64,000 nt of DNA from GCA-2705445 sp002705445. GTDB lineage: Bacteria; Pseudomonadota; Gammaproteobacteria; Poriferisulfidales; GCA-002705445. Below the pieces are notes generated by a model, which saw nothing but the letters and a program-made list of their open reading frames with translations, was not told where the DNA came from and made no database searches. The stretch lies in NCBI GenBank assembly GCA_045561235.1, contig JBJKYB010000002.1, positions 62,001-126,000 of the forward strand. Reading direction: 5' to 3'. A program made the position numbers and the translations under genes. This document shows positions 7,977-15,935 of the stretch, piece after piece. Positions within the stretch are counted from its first letter, which is position 1, and each line of letters opens with the position of its first letter.

Positions 7977-9398
7977 TTAAGTTAGTAGACCAAGCATTTC
8001 TTCAGTATATGTAAACTTCTCTCTTGGCTTACCTTTTGGTTTTCCATTTTCAACTTCATGTTTATCAATAACTTCCCATTCAATAAAATTGATGTATCTT
8101 ACTTTTTTTGCATTAAGAATTTCGTGTATTTTTTTACTACCAAGCTTTTCTTTTTTATCATCTAATTTTTCTAAATCTGTCATAAGTTCTTCAATAGTTT
8201 CATTCGCGCAGGCTTTGTTCGTTCCAATAATTCCACTTGGGCCCCTTTTGATCCATCCAGCTGTATAAAGTTGTGGAACGACAACCTTAGTTTCATGATC
8301 TTCGGTAACCCTTCCTTTTTCATTTGGAATAACGCCCCAAGCATCATGAAAAGGTACTCCTTCTAAAGCTACTCCTCTATAACCAATACTTCTAAATAAA
8401 ACGCCCGCCTTTAGTTCTTCAAATTCGCCAGTACCTCTTGCCGACTGTTTAAATGGCTCGCCTGATAGAGCGTTCTTTTCAAAAACAACTGTTTCTAACT
8501 TTTTTTTACCTTTTAACTCTACAGGACTTCTCAAAAATTGTATGTGACATTTACGAGGTTTCACATATGGTTTTGTCCATGGAAAACTTCTTGCCTTATG
8601 AGGACTTTTAGGCTCAGCATAACTTGCAAACAATTCGTATATTTTTTTTGCTGATCTACCTTTTCTATCAGCTAGTTCCTCTTCACTAGATTTATTTAAA
8701 ATTGCTTCATCAGGATCAACAAAAGTATCACATTCTTGTAACTCACCAAATTCTTTCAGTTCTTTCGAAGTCATTGCCCCTTGTGCGGGACCTCTTCTTC
8801 CAACAATAAATATATTCTTTACTTTACTTGTTTCTAAAACATCAAGCGCATGTTGTGAAATGTCAGTATATTTTAATTCATCAACTGTCTTTGAAAGTAT
8901 TCTGGCAACATCAGCAGCAACATTACCTTGACCAATAATTACAGCATTTTCATGAGATAGATCGAATTCCCTATCTCTATATTCTGGATGTCCGTTATAC
9001 CATGCAACAAATTCCGTAGCTGTATGACTTCCTTTTAAATCCTCACCAGGTATGCCAAGTTTTCTATCAGTTTCCGCGCCCATAGTTATAATGACAGCAT
9101 GGTGAGTTTCTTTTAGAGCATCTACAGTTATATCTTTACCAACACTTACATTTCCAAAGTAATTAAATTCTTCGGGTTCTGCCATTACTGCAAATTTCTC
9201 AATACTTTTTTTAATTAAAGCATGATCAGGTGCAACTCCGGTTCTCACTAGCCCATAGGGCGCGCATAACTTTTCAAGTAAATTGACTTCTACTTTTAAT
9301 TCCGAATTAATTAAAGCATCTGCCGCATAAAATCCGCTTGGGCCAGCACCAACAATTGCAACTTTCAAGGGATTATCTGAACTTCCTAATTTGCTCAT
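7977..9398 (-). CDS. Ferredoxin-NADP+ reductase, adrenodoxin reductase family
   Basis: A FAD- and NADP-binding flavoprotein that moves electrons between ferredoxin and NADP(H). The FAD Rossmann motif GAGPSGFYAADAL is at about 17-29, and the NADP-binding motif IGQGNVAADVARIL is near 154-167. GRRGPAQGAMTSKEL and the late PQLYTAGWIKRGPSGIIGTN segment are hallmarks of the adrenodoxin-reductase/FprA family. Length of 473 includes a C-terminal tail of about 60 residues. It follows a 7Fe ferredoxin by 21 bases and ends a formylmethanofuran operon. The simplest reading is that electrons pass from ferredoxin to NADP+; direction is inferred. Confidence 0.88.
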   Translation of the reverse strand: MSKLGSSDNPLKVAIVGAGPSGFYAADALINSELKVEVNLLEKLCAPYGLVRTGVAPDHALIKKSIEKFAVMAEPEEFNYFGNVSVGKDITVDALKETHHAVIITMGAETDRKLGIPGEDLKGSHTATEFVAWYNGHPEYRDREFDLSHENAVIIGQGNVAADVARILSKTVDELKYTDISQHALDVLETSKVKNIFIVGRRGPAQGAMTSKELKEFGELQECDTFVDPDEAILNKSSEEELADRKGRSAKKIYELFASYAEPKSPHKARSFPWTKPYVKPRKCHIQFLRSPVELKGKKKLETVVFEKNALSGEPFKQSARGTGEFEELKAGVLFRSIGYRGVALEGVPFHDAWGVIPNEKGRVTEDHETKVVVPQLYTAGWIKRGPSGIIGTNKACANETIEELMTDLEKLDDKKEKLGSKKIHEILNAKKVRYINFIEWEVIDKHEVENGKPKGKPREKFTYTEEMLGLLT

Positions 9399-9419
9399 TT
9401 TTTCACTCTTTATAAAAAA

Positions 9420-9725
9420 TTATAAACCTAATGCTTCTCTTTTGTCTTCTGCACCTTCAAGAGGTTCAAGAGTTTCAGTAATGTTTGGAGTTTCTTGCGA
9501 TCTTTCTTCATTTATATCTACCCAATGTTCTTGACCATCAGGAAGATCATCCTCTTCAAAGATTGCTTCTACTGGACATTCCGGAACACACGCGCTGCAA
9601 TCAATACATACATCTGGATTTATATATAACATTTCGTCATCAACGTGAAATGCTTCAACAGGACAAACCGAAACACAATCGGTAAATCTACATCCTCTAC
9701 AATTATCTGTCACTACTGTTGTCAT
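9420..9725 (-). CDS. fdxA: 7Fe-type (FdxA-like) ferredoxin
   Basis: A soluble ferredoxin of 101 residues resembling Azotobacter FdxA, which holds one [3Fe-4S] and one [4Fe-4S] cluster. Cysteines occur at 9, 12, 17 and 21 (CRGCRFTDCVSVCP) and at 40, 43, 46 and 50 (CIDCSACVPECP). The acidic C-terminal extension with PNITETLEPL is also FdxA-like. It lies between fhcC and the reductase gene on the same strand, making it the likely electron carrier for the formylmethanofuran enzyme. The extra Cys12 leaves the exact cluster content open. Confidence 0.88.
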   Translation of the reverse strand: MTTVVTDNCRGCRFTDCVSVCPVEAFHVDDEMLYINPDVCIDCSACVPECPVEAIFEEDDLPDGQEHWVDINEERSQETPNITETLEPLEGAEDKREALGL

Positions 9726-9763
9726 AAAATAAATACTCCTAAAAACTTTACTTAATTATATAC

Positions 9764-10570
9764 CTACGCAGAATAAACTAAAAGTTCTCCGCGATTCATT
9801 TCAATAGCATCTCCACTCCACCTATGGAATGAACCATTGATAATTTTATCCTCAATATTAATTTTTGTATTTTCTTTTAAATACTTAAAGAAAATTTTTA
9901 AATATGTTGGGTTATATAAACAATCATATGAAAAAGTTGGTAATATTTCTAAATTGTCTATACATATAATAGAACCCCTTTTCATTCCTGCTCCAGTTCT
10001 GATACCCATTTCACCAAATATTAAAATGGTACCTGATACCATATTAACGCCCGCAAAATCTCCACAATTTCCACCAACTACCATAGTAGCGCCTGCCATA
10101 GCATGACCTAATTCATTTTTGACATTACCCTCAATAATAATTTCTCCCCCGGAAACACCTTTTGACGCACCTCTATATGCACTTGCAACGCAATGTCCAG
10201 CGTTTCCAGAAATATGAATTCTTCCCCCTGACATTTCTGGTGCAATCCAATCACCAGCATTACCATTTACGTTTATAGATCCACCAGACATTGCTGAGCC
10301 TAAATGGGCACCCACATCTCCTTCGATATGCATCTCCCCTTCAGACATATTTGCTCCCAAATATTTTATTCGGTTCATGTCTCCTTCGACTTGCAATAAA
10401 TCTAATTTACTCTTTGAGACAGAAAAGAAATCAGCTATATTCACTTCTCTATTACCATGAAAAATTTTAGTTTTTTCAATTTCTTTTGCCTTTAAATTAT
10501 TAATAACTCCAGGAGTTATACTCTCAGCTTCTAAAGGAACATCTGGTTTTGTGTGTAATTTTAATTTCAT
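9764..10570 (-). CDS. fhcC: Formylmethanofuran dehydrogenase subunit C
   Basis: The structural C subunit (FwdC/FmdC/FhcC) of the formylmethanofuran enzyme, related to the glutamate synthase C-terminal beta-helix. The core (about 65-215) is a run of glycine-rich repeats such as GDVGAHLGSAMSGG, GNAGDWIAPEMSGG and GNCGDFAGVNMVSG. Length of 268 fits the family. It follows ftr by 14 bases. The subunit scaffolds the complex and has no redox centre of its own. Confidence 0.92.
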   Translation of the reverse strand: MKLKLHTKPDVPLEAESITPGVINNLKAKEIEKTKIFHGNREVNIADFFSVSKSKLDLLQVEGDMNRIKYLGANMSEGEMHIEGDVGAHLGSAMSGGSINVNGNAGDWIAPEMSGGRIHISGNAGHCVASAYRGASKGVSGGEIIIEGNVKNELGHAMAGATMVVGGNCGDFAGVNMVSGTILIFGEMGIRTGAGMKRGSIICIDNLEILPTFSYDCLYNPTYLKIFFKYLKENTKINIEDKIINGSFHRWSGDAIEMNRGELLVYSA

Positions 10571-10584
10571 CGTACTAGTTTGAT

Positions 10585-11472
10585 TTAATCTACTAAATCC
10601 TTTAAATAAAATTTATATTTACCAAGTTTTCCGCCAAAATTTCCAGCAGTTATTTGAATAACTCCTTCTTTGGCTGCAGCATGCATTCCTACTTTCATAG
10701 CTTTTGCAACTGCATTCTCATCTGCACCGTCTACGACAATTTCGTAACAAGTATGAACGCTTTCAGGCACAGCCGAATCTTTAACTACTCCTTTTAAAGT
10801 AGGACAATAAATATGGTTTGTCGAGGCAACTAGATCTTTGTATTTTGACCCAACTTTACTACCACTTCTAACTACTCCTTTAGGAAATGGCATTATAACA
10901 TTTTCAACTCTCTTCATAACTTTTACAGCATCGTAACAAGCATCTAGACATTCTTTTACATTATCACCAAGAATATAAAAATTTCCACCGCCAACAGATT
11001 CTCTTACACCAAAGTTTTCGTGTATTATAAATTCTCCGTCAAAAACTGGAATTCTCCAGTATCTTTTATTTTGAATTTTTTTCCCTATTTGATGACCATC
11101 ACCAAAGTATCTTAATGCTCCACCAACATTTACAGTGTCTTCTGAATCGTAACCACTAAAACATGCCGTTGTTGGACATGTCATTACACATTGTCCTATT
11201 CTTTCAATTAATCTTTTACCAAGACTCGCTTTATCCATTGTAAAAACTAAAATACTATAACCTGGTCTGCCATCAGGGGTTTCCTCGGGAGTAAGCTTCA
11301 TATCGATACCTGCTTCGCATTTGCAACCTATTACAGAAGTTGCCATTCCAGTCATGGCTCTTGCAGCACCTTCAGCCCAATAATCATTTTCTGCAGTGAT
11401 AATTACTTTTGCCGACCACATTGAAAAAGCTTCTGCATATGTATCAACAATTTCTGTATTATTAATTTTCAT
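10585..11472 (-). CDS. fhcD: Formylmethanofuran:tetrahydromethanopterin formyltransferase
   Basis: Ftr/FhcD moves the formyl group between tetrahydromethanopterin and a methanofuran-type carrier. The start MKINNTEIVDTYAEAFSMW at 11472 matches the family N-terminus; an upstream ATG at 11499 would add nine unlikely residues. Further on are GMATSVIGCKCEAG, TPDGRPGY and the C-terminal ITAGNFGGKLG. Length is 295, typical of Ftr. Its start overlaps the fhcA stop by 11 bases, implying translational coupling. Other steps of the tetrahydromethanopterin pathway (fae, mtdB, mch) are not in this window. Confidence 0.95.
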   Translation of the reverse strand: MKINNTEIVDTYAEAFSMWSAKVIITAENDYWAEGAARAMTGMATSVIGCKCEAGIDMKLTPEETPDGRPGYSILVFTMDKASLGKRLIERIGQCVMTCPTTACFSGYDSEDTVNVGGALRYFGDGHQIGKKIQNKRYWRIPVFDGEFIIHENFGVRESVGGGNFYILGDNVKECLDACYDAVKVMKRVENVIMPFPKGVVRSGSKVGSKYKDLVASTNHIYCPTLKGVVKDSAVPESVHTCYEIVVDGADENAVAKAMKVGMHAAAKEGVIQITAGNFGGKLGKYKFYLKDLVD

Positions 11473-13129
11473 AAATGCTGTTCTTTTTCCTTGTTTCAAT
11501 TACTTTACCTGTGCCATGTAAATATTCATCCTGAACTGCATAATTACTATAGGAAACAGAATAAAAATCATCAAAGAAAGGTTTTATAACTTTTTCTATT
11601 TCTCTATCAAAATCAGGTGCCACTCGTAAAACTTTTTTGTCAGTATAGTCACTGACAAATTCATGATCAGCGATCAACAATTGCCCAGCCTTCATAACGT
11701 ATCTTGGAGCATTAAACATTTCTTCTTTATCCTCAAGCATGTCATATATTGTTATGTCTGCGTCCGCACCAACACCTAGATGACCTTTATCTTTTAATCC
11801 TAAACACTTTGCAGGGCCTGCCCTTGTAATGATACAAATTTCATTTAATGTATATTCCCTTTTCAACTCTCCCAAAATCGTACTATTCATTGCTTTTTGA
11901 TTAACACTTTTCATTGCTACTTTTCTAAATTCATAATCCATTAATAATTTAATTACCAATGGATAATTTGCAAAAGAACCGCCATTTGGATGATCGGTAG
12001 ACAAAACTATTCTCCAAGGATCTTTTGATAACAAGAATATTTCTAAACCAATAGCCCATTGAAGTGCATGAGTGTAAATCATACCCTGGTAATCGAAAGG
12101 TAAAATTCCACAGCCACTCTCACATTCAGTATCAGCATTCACCCATTTTTCTTTTTTATAACCTCTGAGTAAATATGTTAAAGGCGCGTCAGCAGTCATA
12201 AACATTGCTTTACCAAACATTACTTGCCCAACATCGCAGGTTATATTTTGGTGGTCGTTTACATAATCAGTAATTTCTTTTGAGGCTGATTTTGGTGGCT
12301 TGCCAAGTTCACCCGCGTAACTATTGAATTGAATATGAGCAACATGCAGTCTTCTATCCCCAGCAGTCTTCATACTTTCTAAGGTTGTATCAAAGTTTCC
12401 ACTATGACCAAGATTATTACAATGAATATGCGGAGGATGAGGTAATCCTAGCTCATGTACAGCATCAATAAATGCTTCGATCACTTTTCTTGGTGCAATA
12501 TCTGTCGCCTTACTATCTTCGTCGATATCTTTTACATTCAGATTTTTGTGACCTTTCCAGGGTTCATCTCCTCCTGGATTTACTAATTTCACAGTGTACG
12601 CTTTTGTTGCATTTAACCACCATGCAACTGCCTCTTTGAACTCAGCAAAACGCCCCTCTGCAATTAAACTTTGTAAAAAAAGATTATTTCCAAGTAAAAC
12701 ATAAAAACCGTTGTCAATGATTGGCGTGTCGTACATTTCTTCCAGCGCATGCCTTGCAGTCAATGGCGGGACAGCTGCTTCCATTGCAGTTGTGTATCCT
12801 AAAGTTGCATATCTATATCCAGTTGCGAAAGTTGAAGGAACAATTCCTCCAGTACCAGATTGTGTGTATGGGGTTTTAAAGTGCGGATCTAATCTATGAT
12901 CCTCGGGCATTAATTTTCTTGCTAGATTAACTTTTGGTCCAGTAATATGACAATGAATATCTACACCGCCAGGCATAACTGCCATTCCTTTTGCATCGAT
13001 AACCTTTGCCGCTTTGGAAACCTTTGAGACAATTTTTCCATCCTTTACGAGGATGTCACAAACTTTTCCTTCGATTTCATTTGTAGGATCAAAAACTATG
13101 CCGTTTATGATACGAAATTCATTACTCAT
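11462..13129 (-). CDS. fhcA: Formylmethanofuran dehydrogenase/hydrolase subunit A
   Basis: FwdA/FhcA is an amidohydrolase-fold subunit with a two-zinc site that interconverts formyl-carrier and formate. Metal ligands are in place: His59 and His61 (VDIHCH), Lys181 in VKLVNPGG (the expected carboxylated lysine), His236 in HIHCNN, His262/His265 in LHVAHIQF, and Asp379 in STDHPNGG. Length of 555 is normal. In archaea it channels formate to or from FwdB, while in Methylorubrum it releases formate. It lies 52 bases downstream of fhcB, overlapping ftr at its end. Confidence 0.95.
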   Translation of the reverse strand: MSNEFRIINGIVFDPTNEIEGKVCDILVKDGKIVSKVSKAAKVIDAKGMAVMPGGVDIHCHITGPKVNLARKLMPEDHRLDPHFKTPYTQSGTGGIVPSTFATGYRYATLGYTTAMEAAVPPLTARHALEEMYDTPIIDNGFYVLLGNNLFLQSLIAEGRFAEFKEAVAWWLNATKAYTVKLVNPGGDEPWKGHKNLNVKDIDEDSKATDIAPRKVIEAFIDAVHELGLPHPPHIHCNNLGHSGNFDTTLESMKTAGDRRLHVAHIQFNSYAGELGKPPKSASKEITDYVNDHQNITCDVGQVMFGKAMFMTADAPLTYLLRGYKKEKWVNADTECESGCGILPFDYQGMIYTHALQWAIGLEIFLLSKDPWRIVLSTDHPNGGSFANYPLVIKLLMDYEFRKVAMKSVNQKAMNSTILGELKREYTLNEICIITRAGPAKCLGLKDKGHLGVGADADITIYDMLEDKEEMFNAPRYVMKAGQLLIADHEFVSDYTDKKVLRVAPDFDREIEKVIKPFFDDFYSVSYSNYAVQDEYLHGTGKVIETRKKNSIYEN

Positions 13130-13181
13130 AATTAATTCAAACCTTTTTTAATTTTTATATTTATTAATTAGCTCAATGTAC

Positions 13182-14552
13182 TTACATATATTTTTTAGTT
13201 GCATAAGGTCTATTTGCTTTTTTAGACAACTCATTAACTTTTTTTCTAAGTTTTGTTAGCACCTCTAGATCACTAGGAAATGGTGAATCAAATGCAGGTC
13301 TTAAACTAATTGGAACATCATCCATTCTATAAACTGTTCCACCGGTGTTAATTCCATAAGTACTGGTTTGAATTGAAATATGCGCAGCTTCACTTGTCGG
13401 TGTGTTTTTTGTATCTATTGATATTAATTTACATTTGTCACTTGTAATATGATCAATTGCAGGCTTTGGAAAATTCGCAACTGGATCACTTGCAATTATT
13501 AAAGCTGCATCAGCTTCTTTTCTTGTTAAAGTATCAACAGTTGTAAATTCACCAGGATTAAACCTTGGGTGCCCTCTGCTAAAATTAACTCCAAACGGAT
13601 ACCCAGTTTGCCAAGAAACAACGTTATCGGCACCTGTTACGTTACCATGTCCTCTTGCAGGTTTTGCTACAAAATGCGTAAATTCATTTAGATCTGTTGC
13701 TAAGGCCATTAATGCTCCAGAGTTAAAGTGTCTTCCTCTAGTCATTGTTAATCCCATTCCAAAAAATATAACTCCATAAGTACAGTTTTTCATTTTATTA
13801 AAAAGATCTTCAGCAACTTCTTTTTCGATACCACAAATTTCTTTACAATTATCTGGAATAGGAACACCTTTACATGCAGCCCTGAGTATCCATAAAAACT
13901 CAAAATCTTTTCCAGGTTTTACTTGTAAAAATATATCAGCTACTCCTGCTGTTTTTGTATGTCTCACATCACAAATTACAACTGTACGATCATCTTTTCC
14001 ATTTGGAGTAAACATACCTTCTGGTGTAACAGCATATCTTGCGAAATGTCTTGGGTGCGCTTCAGCTGGATTACCACCCCAATACATTACAAAGTCAGCT
14101 CTATTTTTTACTTCTCCTAAAGTCATGCTGGGTTCACCAACACCTTGGAAAGCCATGCCGGATGGACCGTGACATACAGAAGTTGTTGTATCAATAGTTC
14201 CACCACAATCGTCCATGATTGGAGCACATTGTCTTTGAGCTTCACATATTGTGTCACTCATACCATATAATATTGGAAACTTTGCATCCATTAACACTTT
14301 AGCCGCTTCATCAATTGCATCATCTAAAGGAACTTCTTTTCCATCTATTCTTGCTATTGGCTTATCTTCTATAACATGATTTAAAAACCAAGCCTTTCCA
14401 AGTATGCAAGCATCTTTAGCTTTTGTGATAACTTTTTTGTCCATATCAACAGTCAAAGTAATATCATCACAACAGCATCCACAAAAAGTACAAGTTGCGT
14501 TCTCTACAATTTTCTCATTTACAATTTTATTATCTTTACTTACTGCACTCAT
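13182..14552 (-). CDS. fhcB: Formylmethanofuran dehydrogenase catalytic subunit B with intact redox motifs
   Basis: The molybdopterin-type B subunit (FwdB/FmdB/FhcB), 456 residues. The N-terminus has a [4Fe-4S] motif C21-x2-C24-x3-C28 with a fourth Cys49 (DACILGKAW). SVCHGPSG at 125-132 places Cys127 where archaeal FwdB has the metal-ligand Cys or Sec. The rest follows the molybdopterin oxidoreductase fold, including MYWGGNPAEAHPRH. From published work I recall that Methylorubrum FhcB lacks the cluster ligands and the bound cofactor, and works only within a hydrolase. Keeping these residues, next to a FwdD-like gene, suggests a true dehydrogenase. Activity is inferred. Confidence 0.93.
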   Translation of the reverse strand: MSAVSKDNKIVNEKIVENATCTFCGCCCDDITLTVDMDKKVITKAKDACILGKAWFLNHVIEDKPIARIDGKEVPLDDAIDEAAKVLMDAKFPILYGMSDTICEAQRQCAPIMDDCGGTIDTTTSVCHGPSGMAFQGVGEPSMTLGEVKNRADFVMYWGGNPAEAHPRHFARYAVTPEGMFTPNGKDDRTVVICDVRHTKTAGVADIFLQVKPGKDFEFLWILRAACKGVPIPDNCKEICGIEKEVAEDLFNKMKNCTYGVIFFGMGLTMTRGRHFNSGALMALATDLNEFTHFVAKPARGHGNVTGADNVVSWQTGYPFGVNFSRGHPRFNPGEFTTVDTLTRKEADAALIIASDPVANFPKPAIDHITSDKCKLISIDTKNTPTSEAAHISIQTSTYGINTGGTVYRMDDVPISLRPAFDSPFPSDLEVLTKLRKKVNELSKKANRPYATKKYM

Positions 14553-14581
14553 AATATCTCCTTGATTGTCTCCTTAACTCA

Positions 14582-14974
14582 TTAAGCAACTTCAGTTTTA
14601 GGCGGTAAAGCAGTTTTCTTTTTTACGCCTTTTTTGACAAACTCTATATCTATTGTCATTCCTTTTGAGGCCGGCATGCCCGATGCACATGTTTCACCAT
14701 CAAACAAACAACTTGATGGCGGGCCATATGGAATGAATGCATAACCTACAGGAATTTTTCCTTCTCTTAGAACTTTTAGTTGAACTTCAGTTTCACCGAT
14801 GTGGTTACTAATTTTGACTATGTCAGCTGTTTCTAGTCCTAGCTCAGCTGCATCTTCGAAACTAATTTCAAGCGTAGTTGTGACTCTAATGTACTCTTCC
14901 TTAAGCTTACCCTTATTCAGCCCTACTCCTTGTTTGGCGGAGCGGCCTGGTATAAGTATTAGTTGTCCTTTCAT
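14582..14974 (-). CDS. fwdD: Molybdopterin dinucleotide-binding subunit, FwdD/FmdD-like
   Basis: A 130-residue protein resembling FwdD/FmdD, the small subunit that completes the pterin-cofactor site of formylmethanofuran dehydrogenase. It has GRSAKQGVGLNKGK near the N-terminus, a D-A-x-x-LGL segment, and the diagnostic FIPYGPPSS followed by SGMPASKG near 82-105. It is the first gene of the operon, 29 bases before fhcB. A pterin-binding subunit would be pointless in a purely hydrolytic complex, so it supports a Mo or W enzyme. The tail is rich in lysine and proline. Confidence 0.85.
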   Translation of the reverse strand: MKGQLILIPGRSAKQGVGLNKGKLKEEYIRVTTTLEISFEDAAELGLETADIVKISNHIGETEVQLKVLREGKIPVGYAFIPYGPPSSCLFDGETCASGMPASKGMTIDIEFVKKGVKKKTALPPKTEVA

Positions 14975-15116
14975 TGCATCATTAAGTTTTTCCTAAGCCT
15001 CTTTTAAATACTCAAATATTGTTTACTACCTATATTAACGTATGCTTATTAAGATAACCTATTATGGGTAATAAAACAACTATTTTATATTACTATAGTA
15101 GTATTTAAGCAGTATT
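14975..15116 (-). promoter_or_regulatory. Upstream region and weak candidate promoter of the formylmethanofuran operon
   Basis: This 142-base AT-rich spacer separates fwdD from tRNA-Thr(TGT). On the minus strand TTGTTT, a 17-base spacer and TATCTT form a weak sigma-70-like pair (around 15080-15052), and a 10-base palindrome TACTATAGTA lies near 15095. No other operon promoter is visible, so transcription must begin here or read through from birA-coaX-tRNA. Confidence 0.35.
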
Positions 15117-15192
15117 TGGAGCCGCCTGTCAGAATCGAACTGACTACCTGCTGATTACAAAACAACTGCTCTACCAAATGAGCTAAGGCGGC
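15117..15192 (-). tRNA. tRNA-Thr (TGT)
   Basis: Minus-strand cloverleaf with acceptor GCCGCCT, anticodon loop TTTGTAA (anticodon TGT), T-arm GTCAG/CTGAC and encoded CCA. The anticodon stem GTTGT/TCAGC has a T-G pair at 28-42 and a T-T mismatch at 31-39, which is unusual. It lies 5 bases after coaX and corresponds to E. coli thrU, whose normal neighbour tRNA-Tyr is displaced here. Confidence 0.95.
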
Positions 15193-15197
15193 AATTT

Positions 15198-15935
15198 TTA
15201 CGCTTCAAATACTAAAATTCCTTCAAAAAGAAGAGATTCTACATGTATTATTGGGTAGTTACAATTATCCAAAACGCTTTTAGAATTTCCTCCAGTTACA
15301 TAAATTTCTGGAGTGACACCCCTTCCTTTAATCATCTTATCCAAAGTATTATTTATTGAATGATATGCAGAAATTGTAGAACCATTTTCAATGCTAGATC
15401 TTGTGTTAGATGAAAAAATTCCTTCAATTAATTCTTCATTTGAAAAATCAAAATCTAGCATTTCAAAAAATACGCTATCAATGAGTTTTTTACTAGGGAG
15501 AATAATACCTCCTATATGATTTTTGTTGAAGTCCAAATAGTCAATTGTTGTTGCTGTTCCTGCATCAATAACAATAATATCTTTATTTGTTTTTACAGAT
15601 GCTCCTACTAAGTTTAAAGCTCTATCTACTCCTAAATTATTTAAATTATTTTTATATGCTAAGGAAATATATTGATTACAATCTTCCGAATTAATAAATT
15701 TAATAATTTCATTAATATCACTGGGCAGCTCGTTCATAATAAGTTGTAAATCAGCTTCCTTAAGAACATTACAACAAACTATTTTCTCGCAATTAAATTT
15801 TTTAACAATGGTGGCTAAATTATTCAGCTCAGATATATTTTCATAATTATTTTTTTGAACCGAAATAATGTTATTTTCTTTAATAAGAGCTAATTTGTAA
15901 TTAGTATGTCCAAAATCAATTGCGCAAAAATTCAT
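15198..15935 (-). CDS. coaX: Type III pantothenate kinase
   Basis: CoaX phosphorylates pantothenate, the first step of coenzyme A synthesis. The ASKHA fold shows the phosphate loop DFGHTNYKLALI at the N-terminus, NLGVDRALNLVG near 97-108, VIDAGTATTIDYLD near 123-136 with its catalytic Asp, and GGIILPS. Length of 245 is normal. It overlaps birA by 20 bases; the birA-coaX pair is common in proteobacteria. Confidence 0.95.
   Translation of the reverse strand: MNFCAIDFGHTNYKLALIKENNIISVQKNNYENISELNNLATIVKKFNCEKIVCCNVLKEADLQLIMNELPSDINEIIKFINSEDCNQYISLAYKNNLNNLGVDRALNLVGASVKTNKDIIVIDAGTATTIDYLDFNKNHIGGIILPSKKLIDSVFFEMLDFDFSNEELIEGIFSSNTRSSIENGSTISAYHSINNTLDKMIKGRGVTPEIYVTGGNSKSVLDNCNYPIIHVESLLFEGILVFEA

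Noticed and set aside
9764..14974. Archaeal contamination as the source of the formylmethanofuran genes
   Set aside because: Base composition and spacing match the neighbours, and the block is flanked by gammaproteobacterial tRNA, coaX and tuf genes in one contiguous sequence.
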